This document shows, one piece after another, positions 26,493 through 35,113 of a stretch of DNA of 38,379 nt. The position numbers and the translations under genes are program-made. The first letter of the stretch is position 1; every line of letters begins with the position of its first letter. Under the pieces are notes generated by a model that made no database searches, was not told the origin of the DNA, and saw only the letters and a list, made by a program, of their open reading frames with translations. Location: assembly GCF_004323185.1 (NCBI RefSeq), contig NZ_NAPS01000001.1, positions 1,436,543-1,474,921 on the forward strand, read 5' to 3'. This DNA is from Westiellopsis prolifica IICB1. GTDB lineage: Bacteria; Cyanobacteriota; Cyanobacteriia; Cyanobacteriales; Nostocaceae.

Positions 26493-27503
26493 TTAGCTAG
26501 CAATGTACTCTTTAACATTGGCGCGGCGACGACGCAAATGAGCCAGAGCTTGATGTTCCAATTGACGGACGCGCTCACGACTGAGATTCAAGCGTTCACC
26601 GACTTTAGCCAAAGACATTTCGTTTCCATCTTCCAAGCCAAACCGTAAGGCTAATACTTCTCGCTGTTGGGGAGTCAGTTCTGCAAGCAAGTTATTCAAA
26701 TCTTGGCGCAAGAATTCCTGAGTTGTGTAATACTCTGGTGACTGGCCTTCATCTTCGAGCATTTCTTGCAGTTCTGTATCTTGGTTATCGCCTACTTTTA
26801 CATCCAAAGAGACTGGTTGGCGGGCCATGTTTAGATACTCGCGAATTTGAGCGGGTTCTAATTCCAGTTCTTGAGCAATTTCTGTAGGAGATGGCGATCG
26901 CCCTAATTTTTGAGCAAGTTCTCGCTGAACTTTTTTGATTTTGTTCAGCTTTTCGGTAATGTGGATGGGTAAGCGAATAGTCCGGCCTTGTTGGGCGATC
27001 GCACGAGTGATTGCTTGACGAATCCACCAGTAGGCATAGGTTGAGAATTTATAACCTCGTGTGGGGTCAAATTTCTCTACACCACGCTCTAATCCTAGTG
27101 TTCCTTCTTGAATCAAATCCAGAAACTCCATGTTACGTTTCTGGTATTTTTTGGCGATCGCAACAACCAAGCGTAAGTTCGCTTCGATCATCTTTTGCTT
27201 TGCGCGCTTACCTTGCTGTACGGTCTGCTTCACTTCCGATTCAGGTTTTTTCACGTGAGCAGCCCATTCTTCCAAGCTAGGTTCGCGGCGCAATTTCTTC
27301 ACCAAAGCTTCTTTAGCATCCAGCAATGTCATCATTTGCTGTACCTGCTTCCCATAAACAATTTCTTGTTCGCGGGTGAGCAATGGCACACGACCAATTT
27401 CGCGCAAATAGGTTCGCACCATATCAGCTGTGAATTTGGCATTAGTGTTTTCTTGTTCAGCATTAACTGTGGGCATTGGTGCGTTTTCCTCTACTCCAAA
27501 CAC
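26493..27503 (-). CDS. Group 2 sigma-70 factor (SigB/SigC/SigD/SigE class)
   Basis: This 336-residue RNA polymerase sigma factor has region 1.2 (about 26-58, [17 protein letters not shown]), region 2 (about 105-175, with [20 protein letters not shown] and the -10 recognition helix [20 protein letters not shown]), region 3 (about 185-262) and region 4 (about 268-325, with helix-turn-helix [19 protein letters not shown]). It lacks the long N-terminal region 1.1 of the principal SigA and so fits the non-essential group 2 factors that respond to light, carbon, nitrogen or stress. I cannot decide which paralogue it is. ATG 27503 gives [17 protein letters not shown]; the inner methionine of MPTVNAEQ (10) is a possible start. 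Confidence 0.92.
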   Translation of the reverse strand: MFGVEENAPMPTVNAEQENTNAKFTADMVRTYLREIGRVPLLTREQEIVYGKQVQQMMTLLDAKEALVKKLRREPSLEEWAAHVKKPESEVKQTVQQGKRAKQKMIEANLRLVVAIAKKYQKRNMEFLDLIQEGTLGLERGVEKFDPTRGYKFSTYAYWWIRQAITRAIAQQGRTIRLPIHITEKLNKIKKVQRELAQKLGRSPSPTEIAQELELEPAQIREYLNMARQPVSLDVKVGDNQDTELQEMLEDEGQSPEYYTTQEFLRQDLNNLLAELTPQQREVLALRFGLEDGNEMSLAKVGERLNLSRERVRQLEHQALAHLRRRRANVKEYIAS

Positions 27504-28314
27504 AAAAGAATACTTATACTTAATAGTTCTGGCTAATTAGAAAGGATTGTGCATATATCAGTAGACGTTAGGAGAGACTGGGAAGCTACTACAAAAGGTT
27601 GATTTTTAAGTTTTTAGAACCTGTCAAGACGATTAGTTCCTTAGATGTGTTCCCCTACTATCTCTAGATTTTCAGACCTCTACAAACACAAGTTCTCTAT
27701 CTTCAAGAATTCTTCTTTTCTTTAAGTCGCCGACAATGACGATCACAATACGAAGTCAGTATGAGTTCTATTTATTTAATATTAGGACAAATTTACCTGA
27801 GAGTAAAGTGGTCTAGATAAAGCTCTTCATTATATTCTAAAAAAGTCTATTTGCCAAAAAAGTATCTAATAGTCGAAAATCCTTTGCAACACTTAACTAC
27901 ATATATAGTGACGCTAAAAACCTTGTTTGGTGTTGCCGTTAGTAGCCGGATAACCGAACTAAGTTAGTATGTATGATTGGGGGATGTTACGAAACATAAA
28001 ATTTTGGCTATTCCACAGGACACAACCAAAGCTTTTTTACCAAACTCATAAGCATATATACTTAAAACTAATTAACAATTACCTTCAAGATTTTCCTTGG
28101 CAGTGTGTCTAACCTTCTATGAGCAACTCAATCCTCATTCAACTTCCGCGAGGAATAGCACCATCACACAAAAAGTTATAAAGACGTCATAGACGTTTAT
28201 GTGGCTGAAGTAGTAATTTACTCAACTGTTCCCACTCTTGCGTTTAAACTTTTATTTCTTGACACAATTGCGGAGATTCCTACACTAAATCCTATTATAA
28301 CGCATAGTGAAGTC
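27504..28314. other. Long leader/promoter region of the sigma factor gene
   Basis: About 810 bases lie between the sigma start and the terminator of the upstream speE gene. I see no supported gene, tandem array or strong hairpin. A short direct repeat, AGACGT-CAT-AGACGT, lies near 28182-28196. The length leaves room for several promoters or a small RNA on either strand. I could not assign promoters by eye. Confidence 0.5.
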
Positions 28315-28355
28315 AAAAAAATAAAAAAAGGGGTGAGGAACATAGCCTACACCCC
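28315..28355 (-). terminator. Terminator of the speD-speE unit
   Basis: On the minus strand GGGGTG (28355-28350) pairs with CACCCC (28335-28330), and AGG pairs with CCT one bulged base further in. The hairpin is followed at once by TTTTTTTATTTTTTT. It lies 56 bases after the speE stop codon. Confidence 0.88.
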
Positions 28356-28410
28356 AAAATATTTGGGATTTAACTTCGCAACTAATTTCAGCAATTGCGA
28401 ATTCCCAATT

Positions 28411-29364
28411 TTAATTCCGAGCAGGAACAGCTGAACCTTGACCAAAAAATTTGGGAGGTTCAGCCAGAGTATAAACTTGGGTTTCTGTGGCGATCGCTTT
28501 TCTCAAATGCAGTGGCAAATGCAGCATACCTAAAAGCGCGACACCATCAAACATGCGGAATCCACCACTAGTTTTTGCTTGTAACAGCAGATCTACCTTC
28601 TCTGGATCAGGTTGAGTGTTGATCTCTAACTGTGAAGCTAGAATAAAACCCCAGGGTCTGCCATAAGTACAGGTATGGCTACTGTAGGACTTCACATTCG
28701 GAAAAACTGCATTCAGGGTTTTTACCAAGCGTGCATGGAGATTTAATTCCCCTGGTGACACTGGGCCTGCTTGGACTACAAAAAAACCATTTGGTGATAA
28801 TACCCGACTGGCTTTTTCAAAGTATTCTTTGGTAAATAGTTGAAATGACGGCCCTGACTCAATTGGATCACTAAGATCAGAGATAATTACATCCCATTTT
28901 TCATCTGTGGTATCCAAAAAGTGAAGTGCATCCGCGATTACCACATGTAAACGCGGATCATCAAAGGCGTTTTGATGCATTTCGCTCAGGTGTTGCTTGC
29001 AAGCTTCCACCACTTCGCCATCAATGTCAATCATTACGACTTTATCTACTGTCTGCCATCGCAAGACTTCTCTTGCTGTAGCTCCTTCGCCACCACCAAG
29101 AATTAGTACCTTACGTGGTGCGCCATGAAAAATCATTCCAGGGTGAACCAACGGCTCATGGTATAAAAACTCATCACCAGTACAAGATTGCCACTTGCCA
29201 TCCAGGACTAGAGCCTTACCGTAGGTTCCTGTTTCCACAATGTACATTTCTTGATATTCAGTTTTCTGGTAAGCAAGTACGGCCGTTACTCCATGAGCAT
29301 AAATATCCCAAGGAGTAATGTACTCATTTACCCAAAAATCTGCACCGACTTCGCTACCTGGCAT
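28411..29364 (-). CDS. speE: Polyamine aminopropyltransferase (spermidine synthase) SpeE
   Basis: SpeE moves the aminopropyl group of decarboxylated S-adenosylmethionine to a polyamine acceptor, usually putrescine, giving spermidine. The 317-residue protein has the small N-terminal beta domain (1-60) and a Rossmann methyltransferase-like domain with GGGEGA at 90-95, acidic MIDIDGEVVE near 111-120, and the catalytic DLSDP at 163-167, where the family usually has DSTDP. The acceptor loop YHEPLVHPGM near 68-77 is intact. Agmatine is another possible acceptor; sequence alone does not decide. It begins 25 bases after the speD stop with a GAGAGA site, so the two are one operon. Confidence 0.93.
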   Translation of the reverse strand: MPGSEVGADFWVNEYITPWDIYAHGVTAVLAYQKTEYQEMYIVETGTYGKALVLDGKWQSCTGDEFLYHEPLVHPGMIFHGAPRKVLILGGGEGATAREVLRWQTVDKVVMIDIDGEVVEACKQHLSEMHQNAFDDPRLHVVIADALHFLDTTDEKWDVIISDLSDPIESGPSFQLFTKEYFEKASRVLSPNGFFVVQAGPVSPGELNLHARLVKTLNAVFPNVKSYSSHTCTYGRPWGFILASQLEINTQPDPEKVDLLLQAKTSGGFRMFDGVALLGMLHLPLHLRKAIATETQVYTLAEPPKFFGQGSAVPARN

Positions 29365-29389
29365 AAGATTATTCTCTCTACTTCCAATA

Positions 29390-29830
29390 TCACGTATTCA
29401 CCAGCAGAGTATGTTCCAACTCTTTAATTGTTGATTGAATACTTGGTGAAAACCTACCACGAGGAAGTGTCATGAGTACATGCTTAGTGGCTTGAAAAGC
29501 CTCTACAAGGTATTCGCAAGCTTTCTCCGGTTTTGTATGTTGACCACAGGTAAACACATCTACTGCTATGTAACCGTTTTCTGGCCAAGTATGAATCGAT
29601 ATGTGAGATTCGGCTAACAGTGCCAATGCAGTTACTCCGTAGGGTTCAAATTGATATGATATCTCTTTGAGTAGAGTAGACTTTGCTGTCTTAGCAGCTG
29701 CTTGTAAAGCCTCTCTTATGAACCCGATGTCATTAAGTAAACTGATTGGACAGCCGTAAAGTTCCAGAATACAGTGTCTGCCAACAGGAACCGAAGATAA
29801 TTCCTCGGGGAGGTAAGATTGCTTTTCCAA
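29390..29830 (-). CDS. speD: S-adenosylmethionine decarboxylase proenzyme SpeD (SpeH type)
   Basis: This pyruvoyl enzyme makes decarboxylated S-adenosylmethionine, the aminopropyl donor for SpeE. The 146-residue product is the short class 1B form. Self-cleavage should occur between E74 and S75 in LLAESHIS, turning S75 into the pyruvoyl group. The conserved H80 and C95 (DVFTCG) match the processing and catalytic residues of the Bacillus/Thermotoga type. The frame starts with a TTG at 29830 preceded by GGTGGAAAG, and no in-frame ATG precedes the conserved GRHCILELYGCP; a TTG start is therefore likely. It is first in a two-gene operon with speE. Confidence 0.93.
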   Translation of the reverse strand: MEKQSYLPEELSSVPVGRHCILELYGCPISLLNDIGFIREALQAAAKTAKSTLLKEISYQFEPYGVTALALLAESHISIHTWPENGYIAVDVFTCGQHTKPEKACEYLVEAFQATKHVLMTLPRGRFSPSIQSTIKELEHTLLVNT

Positions 29831-30018
29831 TTCTTTCCACCTTATACAACAACTAACGAGAAATTAGCCTCCAAGATTGATTTTGCTACTTCTTGGAATT
29901 TAAATTTGCTGCAAGACTAGAGATTCTTATGCTTTTATGCACAGACCTATGATTATTACATAAATGTAGAAATAAATGCAGAAATTTTTAAGATTACCAC
30001 AGGGTAAGGGATTGGGGA
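29831..30018. other. AT-rich upstream region of speD
   Basis: This part of the 386-base gap between the divergent speD and Uma2-family genes is AT-rich, with no repeat or gene. It must hold the speD promoter. I could not place it. The rest of the gap is the repeat copy at 30019-30149. Confidence 0.45.
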
Positions 30019-30149
30019 GTGTGGGGAGTAATGTAGAGACGCGATTCATCGCGTCTGGAAGTGGGGGGAGTGGGGGAAGCAGGGAGCTCTTAGCAGGGAG
30101 CAGGGAGACAAAGGAGAATAACTAATGCCCAATCCCCAATGCCCGATGC
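30019..30149 (+). repeat. Long dispersed repeat, copy 1
   Basis: The unit contains GTAATGTAGAGACGCGATTC with its palindromic partner, then CAGGGAGCTCTTAGCAGGGA, ACAAAGGAGAATAAC and AATGCCC heptamers. A second copy lies inverted at 36684-36784. Copy 1 has two extra pieces: about 18 bases of G-rich sequence after GGAAG, and one additional CAGGGAG heptamer. The rest is almost identical. Confidence 0.88.
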
Positions 30150-30216
30150 AGTAAAGAGCATAAATTACAATTTAGATATAAATATAGCAGTAGAGAAATA
30201 TACTCTCTGAAATTCT

Positions 30217-30855
30217 ATGCTTTTAGAACTGCAACAAGTTATTGTCAAGCCAGGTCAACAAATGTTGCTCAAAGATATTAGTTGGCAGCAGTTAGAAAAT
30301 ATTTTAGAAGAATTAGGAGAAAAGCGTGCAGCACGAATTTCTTATAGTAACGGTTGGTTAGAAATTATGGTTCCTTTGCCTGAACATGAGAAAGATAAAG
30401 AAATTATAGGAGATTTGGTAAAGATTCTTTTGGAAGAATTACAAATTGATTTTGAATCTTTAGGTTCAACAACTCTTAAAAATCAACTCATGAAGCAAGC
30501 TGTGGAACCAGATGCTTGTTTTTATATTAAGAATTATGCTGCTGTGATTGGTAAAAAGCGCATAGATTTAAATATCATTCCCCCACCAGATTTGGGAATA
30601 GAAATTGATATTACTTTCCGTACTTACTTTGATAATTATGAAATTTTGGAAGTTCCTGAACTTTGGCGGTATACACACAATGGATTACAAATTAATCTAC
30701 TACAAAAAGGAAAATATATAGAAGCTAATTTCAGTCCTAATTTTCCTGATATCCCCATTATTGAATTAGTTAATGAGTATGTTAAACAAACTCTAAGTGT
30801 TGGTAGAAGTCAAGCAATTAGAGCTTTGAAAATTTGGATTAAAAATAATTTATAA
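30217..30855 (+). CDS. Uma2-family (DUF820) nuclease-fold protein
   Basis: The 212-residue protein matches the Uma2 family of PD-(D/E)xK-fold proteins that are very numerous in cyanobacteria. The N-terminal part includes the typical ISWQQLENILEELGEKRAAR and YSNGWLEIMVPLPEHE (about 21-57). The putative catalytic acids are D99 in VEPDACFYI and E129/D131 in PPDLGIEIDIT. The family motif often reads PDLVVEV; here a second acid follows at 131. The cellular role of Uma2 proteins is unsettled. Some are linked to transposon spread or DNA processing. It stands alone on + between a repeat and the kinase genes. Confidence 0.88.
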   Translation: MLLELQQVIVKPGQQMLLKDISWQQLENILEELGEKRAARISYSNGWLEIMVPLPEHEKDKEIIGDLVKILLEELQIDFESLGSTTLKNQLMKQAVEPDACFYIKNYAAVIGKKRIDLNIIPPPDLGIEIDITFRTYFDNYEILEVPELWRYTHNGLQINLLQKGKYIEANFSPNFPDIPIIELVNEYVKQTLSVGRSQAIRALKIWIKNNL

Positions 30856-30861
30856 AATTTC

Positions 30862-32991
30862 CTACGGTGTAGCTGTCTGGCTAGATGTAGGTGTCGGTGT
30901 TTGTGTGGGTTCAGATATTGGTTCAGATGTCGGGGTGTCGCTTGGTGTTGGTGATGGTATGGGAGTAGGGTTTTCTACATTTAAAGTTAGTTGATATGAA
31001 AGTGGCTGGGAACTGCGTGACACAATTACAAACTCGTAAAATCCGCTTTCTGGAAGTTTACCTGACCACGATCGCTTTTGAGAATCTTCTAAAAACATAT
31101 ACTTCCCAGTGGGCGAATAAATTGACCACAAAATTTGCGAATGTGCTGCTAAATTCACTTCAATTAACTGATCTTGTTGCAAATCGGCGATGAAAACTTT
31201 ACCTGCTGAACTTTTGAGATTACCGCTAACTGTTTTGCTAGTGGTGTTGAGATCAAAATTAATTTTTTGGAAAGCACTTCTGGCAAGAATGGCGTTGAGT
31301 TTATCAGCAACGAAAGCGTGCCAAACTTGTCCAACAGGCTGATCGATATAATTCTTGCTTTCCTGTTGTGGAAATTGCTGGAAGAATGCTGCATTTCCTA
31401 AATCATATAAAGCCCGACTCGATACATTTAGGTTATTCACTTCAACTTTCCAAAGATCGCGATCGCTTCCTCCGTAAGTACCCAATTTTTGTCTACTTTG
31501 TGAACTTAACAGTGTAAGCTTTTGCAATAATTGATCAGCAGTTTTATCCCATTGCGCCCGTAATTGTTCATCTGCTGGTTCATTGGTGAGACTGCGCCGT
31601 TGCAAACTTGGATTGTTCTCCCAAAATATTTGATTTACCAAACTCACATAAAAGTTTTCATCAATACCTAAACGCTGACGGCGATCGCGTAATCTTTGTT
31701 TGCGCGATCGTTCTGCTGGGGAATATTGAGCAAGGGGATTAAGGGGTTGCTTAGTGGGACTGAATGTTGGTGTTGGCTGTGGTTCTATATCATCAAAACG
31801 CGATAAAAGCAAGCTGTTTGCTCCCCAGACAGCGACGATCGCAGATGTTGTCAGTAATAAAAACACCAAGATGATTTTCTCTGGTGTCCACCAGATCTGA
31901 GGTGTGCTTGGAGTGTGGGAGGTGGGGGGAGTAGGGGAAGTAGGGGGAGATGGGGAAACGGCTAGAGTTGCTGCGGTGGATGGTTCTGGAACTCGGATGG
32001 GGGCGGGGGGTTGAGTTGGGGGATAATACGCTGGGGGTGGATTGAGAACTTGTAGGACTTGGTGGGCGCTTTGATAGCGTTGTTGTGGAATCGGAGAAAG
32101 CATTTTATCTAACGCTACTCCTAGTGTAGGGCTGAGGCTTATTTCTCGTCGCCACTTCCAAGCAAGGGTGTTGTCATCAATTAGTTCAGATGGTTGTTTC
32201 CCTGTCAACAATACTAATGCTGTTGCTGCTAAAGCATAGAGATCGCTGTGAGGTTCTACCAATCCCGTTTGCATTTGTTCTGGTGGTGCATAACCAAATT
32301 TCCCCAGTAAGGTAGCTGGTGGTGTTACAGCACCTGTATTTGGTTGGTAATATTGAGAGACGACTACAGCCGCGACTTGTTTAACACCGCCAAAATCTAT
32401 TAAAATCGGTAGTTGGTCAATCCTGCGAAGCATTAAGTTATCGGGGGATATGTCGCGATGAATGACATTGAGAGAGTGGATATACCTTAATACTGGTAAG
32501 ATTTGTAGCAAAATTTCAGTGACTTCTAATTCTGTGAAGCGTAAACCTTTTTGGAGACGCTCATCTAGTAACGAACTATAGGTTTGTCCTTCTACATAAT
32601 CCTGCACTAAAAATAAGTACTCTTTGCCATTAAAATTACTGCGGAAGAGTTCGCGAAAACGGGGAATTTGCGGATGCTGTAACTTGTAGAGAACAGTCGC
32701 TTCTCTTTGAAATAACTCTTCTGCTTTTTTTAAAACATAAGCAGTTTGGACTTGGGGAGAAAATTCTTTTAAAACACAGAGTTCTCGAAAGCGGTTAATA
32801 TCTTCAGCTAAATAAGTACGTCCAAACCCTCCTTGACCAAGTTGACGCACAATCAAATAGCGATCGCCCAAAGTTTGTCCCGGTTGGATACCCTGATTAA
32901 TTGCAGCATCCAGCTTTTCGCCGCAATATAAACAAAAGCGACTACCAGACGGGTTTTCATGTCCTTTAGAGCAAAAAACGTTCATGGTCAT
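30862..32991 (-). CDS. Zinc-ribbon Ser/Thr protein kinase with TM helix and extracytoplasmic domains
   Basis: This 709-residue kinase starts with a C7-x3-H11...C20-x2-C23 zinc ribbon. The kinase domain follows (about 41-315): GQGGFG (52-57), K75, catalytic loop HRDISPDN (178-185) and DFG (199-201). A Pro-rich linker leads to one transmembrane helix (about 372-393). Beyond it, probably outside the cytoplasm, lie a helical domain (about 430-570) also found in the neighbouring kinase, a beta-rich domain resembling a PPC domain (about 580-672), and a Pro/Thr tail. It probably senses an outside signal and phosphorylates cytoplasmic targets. In the catalytic loop the usual Lys (HRDLK) is Ser182, as seems common in this cyanobacterial kinase group. 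The ATG at 32991 abuts a heptamer array; the methionine at 32985 is an alternative. Confidence 0.9.
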   Translation of the reverse strand: MTMNVFCSKGHENPSGSRFCLYCGEKLDAAINQGIQPGQTLGDRYLIVRQLGQGGFGRTYLAEDINRFRELCVLKEFSPQVQTAYVLKKAEELFQREATVLYKLQHPQIPRFRELFRSNFNGKEYLFLVQDYVEGQTYSSLLDERLQKGLRFTELEVTEILLQILPVLRYIHSLNVIHRDISPDNLMLRRIDQLPILIDFGGVKQVAAVVVSQYYQPNTGAVTPPATLLGKFGYAPPEQMQTGLVEPHSDLYALAATALVLLTGKQPSELIDDNTLAWKWRREISLSPTLGVALDKMLSPIPQQRYQSAHQVLQVLNPPPAYYPPTQPPAPIRVPEPSTAATLAVSPSPPTSPTPPTSHTPSTPQIWWTPEKIILVFLLLTTSAIVAVWGANSLLLSRFDDIEPQPTPTFSPTKQPLNPLAQYSPAERSRKQRLRDRRQRLGIDENFYVSLVNQIFWENNPSLQRRSLTNEPADEQLRAQWDKTADQLLQKLTLLSSQSRQKLGTYGGSDRDLWKVEVNNLNVSSRALYDLGNAAFFQQFPQQESKNYIDQPVGQVWHAFVADKLNAILARSAFQKINFDLNTTSKTVSGNLKSSAGKVFIADLQQDQLIEVNLAAHSQILWSIYSPTGKYMFLEDSQKRSWSGKLPESGFYEFVIVSRSSQPLSYQLTLNVENPTPIPSPTPSDTPTSEPISEPTQTPTPTSSQTATP

Positions 32992-32992
32992 C

Positions 32993-33182
32993 GGGGAAAG
33001 GGGATCGGGGATTGGGGAAAGGGGATTCTCCAGAGGAGACGCTTCGCGTAGACGCGTCAGCGGCTTCTCATAGAGTACGGGGATTGGGGATTGGGGAAAG
33101 GGTAAAAGGGAGATCAGGAGGACAAGGAGGACAAGGAAGAACTTTTGTTGTGTTTTCTCCCGCTCCCCGCTCCCCGCTCCCC
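32993..33182. repeat. G-rich heptamer arrays and GACGCG palindrome between the kinases
   Basis: Five contiguous units of GGGGAAA, GGGGATC and GGGGATT (32993-33027) begin one base from the kinase start codon. A GAGACGCTTCGCGTAGACGC palindrome lies near 33038-33057. A second GGGGATT array lies near 33078-33100, and GCTCCCC repeats close the gap at about 33160-33182. Confidence 0.82.
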
Positions 33183-33187
33183 GATCC

Positions 33188-34897
33188 CTAATTTGCAGAT
33201 TCTAGTTTACTGACTTGATCGGCTGCGATCGCATACCATATCTGACCAAATGTATTCTGATCCAGTTTCGCATTACTACGGCGTTGTCCCGGAAATAATC
33301 GGTCAAATTTTCGATTTGTTTCTGTTTCGATTTGCTTGATTGTGTAATCTCCGAATTCTCCTGCTTGGGCTTGCTGTCGCCAAGTTTCTAAGTTTCTTCG
33401 GTTATAATTTCCCAGTTGACTACGGGCTTCGGTACTGAGTTTAGCTTGTTCTATTTTGTTTAATAAATCTTCTGCTGTGCTGTACCACTCTTTGCGTAAT
33501 GCTTCATCTTGAGAGTCGGAGGAAAGAGAACGCCCTTTTAATTCTGGATTATTAGTATAAAAAATTTCATTTACTATCTGATTAAAAAATCCTTCTGGTA
33601 CTTGTAGCTGGGCGCGACGATCTAAGATTTGACTGATGCGGGTTCCTTCTTTGTTGTTAGGATTACTCACTGGTTTAGTAGGAGAATCGGAACCATCAGG
33701 AAATTTGGGGAGGGTAATTGTAGGAATGGTAATTGATGATACGCCTTGAATTACAGCATTGACTAGCGCCCAAGAACCGACAAAAGTCAAAGCAACTACG
33801 GTGGTTCCAACCATACTCATTGCGAAAGGACGTAACCACACAGGTAAAGGTAACTTTTGGGCGATAACCTGGGTTTGGTTGTGGAATCTTGTCGCCAGAG
33901 CTTTGACACTCTTTCGCCCTGGTGCAACTACCATTGTCTTGAGTTTTGTGACGTGGGGATTGACAGCTTTGATAGGAGTGGGTGATTTTAAATCTTTGAG
34001 GACTTGATTGGCATTTTGGTAGCGATCGCTTGGTTTATAAGCCAGCATTTTTTTTAACACGGCTTCTAGGTTAGGATTTACTTTGATTTCCTTTCCCCAG
34101 TCCCAATTACCCTGATAGCTATCGTAAAGTTTTTGTGGTTCTTTTGCTGTTAGTAACACCAGCGCCGTTACTGCTAATGAATACAAATCGCTGTTAGGAA
34201 AAGCTTTTCCTTGTCGTAGCTGTTCCTCTGGTGCGTACCCTTTTTTACCCAAAATAGTGCGGATTCCACCCATTTGAGTAAACCAAAAACCTTGAGAAGC
34301 TGGTAATTGTTTCACACCGCCAAAATCAATTAATACTGGCAATTTATCAGCATGTCGCCAAATCAAATTATCGGGAGAAATATCACGGTGAATTACATTT
34401 TGGGAGTGGATATAAGACAACACAGGTAACATTTGTTGTAGGAGAGTAATTACTTCCTCTTCGCTAAAACTCTGGCTTTTATTCAGACGTTCTTCTAGCA
34501 AGTCTAGGTAATTTTCACCCTCTACATAGTCTTGCACCAAAAAGAAAAAATCATGATTGCCTATTTTGGCTTGCAATGAAGCGTGAAAACGTGGAATCTG
34601 GGGATGCTGGAGTTTTTTTAAGACACTAGCTTCTCGTTCAAATAATTCTTTCGCTTTTTTTAAATTCTGTTCTTCTTCTACTTGGGGAGCAAATTCTTTC
34701 AGCACACACCTTTGAGCAGATTTTTTCATATCTTCCGCCAAATAAGTGCGGCCAAAACCACCTTGCCCTAAGAGTTTAATAATTTTATAACGCTTGGCAA
34801 TAATTTCTTCCTGATGAATAGGCAAAGGTTCACCACACTGAGTACAAAAACGATTACTCCCATTATTGGCGTGCTGCTTACTGCAATAGACTTGCAT
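33188..34897 (-). CDS. Second zinc-ribbon Ser/Thr protein kinase, paralogue of the neighbour
   Basis: From ATG 34897 the product is 569 residues. It has the zinc ribbon C5-x3-H9...C18-x2-C21, then the kinase domain (about 36-305) with GQGGFG (44-49), K67, HRDISPDN (170-177) and DFG (191-193). A transmembrane helix (about 359-382) and a helical extracytoplasmic domain (about 420-566) follow. That last domain is clearly related to residues 430-570 of the downstream kinase, sharing patterns such as DRR, IF..NNP.L..RSL and GQ.W.A.AD. It lacks the PPC-like domain and Pro/Thr tail. The frame is open for 33 more upstream residues, but MQVYCSK is the normal family start. It is in tandem with the other kinase on the same strand, which indicates a duplication. 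Confidence 0.9.
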   Translation of the reverse strand: MQVYCSKQHANNGSNRFCTQCGEPLPIHQEEIIAKRYKIIKLLGQGGFGRTYLAEDMKKSAQRCVLKEFAPQVEEEQNLKKAKELFEREASVLKKLQHPQIPRFHASLQAKIGNHDFFFLVQDYVEGENYLDLLEERLNKSQSFSEEEVITLLQQMLPVLSYIHSQNVIHRDISPDNLIWRHADKLPVLIDFGGVKQLPASQGFWFTQMGGIRTILGKKGYAPEEQLRQGKAFPNSDLYSLAVTALVLLTAKEPQKLYDSYQGNWDWGKEIKVNPNLEAVLKKMLAYKPSDRYQNANQVLKDLKSPTPIKAVNPHVTKLKTMVVAPGRKSVKALATRFHNQTQVIAQKLPLPVWLRPFAMSMVGTTVVALTFVGSWALVNAVIQGVSSITIPTITLPKFPDGSDSPTKPVSNPNNKEGTRISQILDRRAQLQVPEGFFNQIVNEIFYTNNPELKGRSLSSDSQDEALRKEWYSTAEDLLNKIEQAKLSTEARSQLGNYNRRNLETWRQQAQAGEFGDYTIKQIETETNRKFDRLFPGQRRSNAKLDQNTFGQIWYAIAADQVSKLESAN

Positions 34898-35010
34898 GGT
34901 GCTGAAAAAATGATAAAGGGTTTTATTATTAGCTACAACAAGGATAGCCGTGATTACGGAGGAGATTTGGGAAGAGGGACAAGGGAAAGGGGACAAGGAG
35001 AGTGGGGAGG

Positions 35011-35072
35011 GTGGGGAGAATTATTTAACAAGTCTCTTCCCAATCACAAATAACAAATGACAAATAACAAAT
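35011..35072. repeat. Dispersed AATTATTTAACAAGTCT repeat and AACAAAT heptamers
   Basis: Positions 35011-35044 repeat the unit seen at 12845-12876 (core GAATTATTTAACAAGTCT). AACAAAT/GACAAAT heptamers follow at 35045-35072. Both copies of the larger unit lie shortly upstream of a + strand gene. Confidence 0.78.
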
Positions 35073-35113
35073 GGCTAACCACTAACAACCAAGCAATTAA
35101 CAAAATTAAAATT

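Noticed and set aside
28201-28434. 77-residue plus-strand reading frame
   Set aside because: GTG start without ribosome site; it runs through the terminator and into the 3' end of speE.
34898-34996. 33-residue N-terminal extension of the upstream kinase
   Set aside because: Low-complexity, outside the zinc-ribbon start MQVYCSK that both kinases share.
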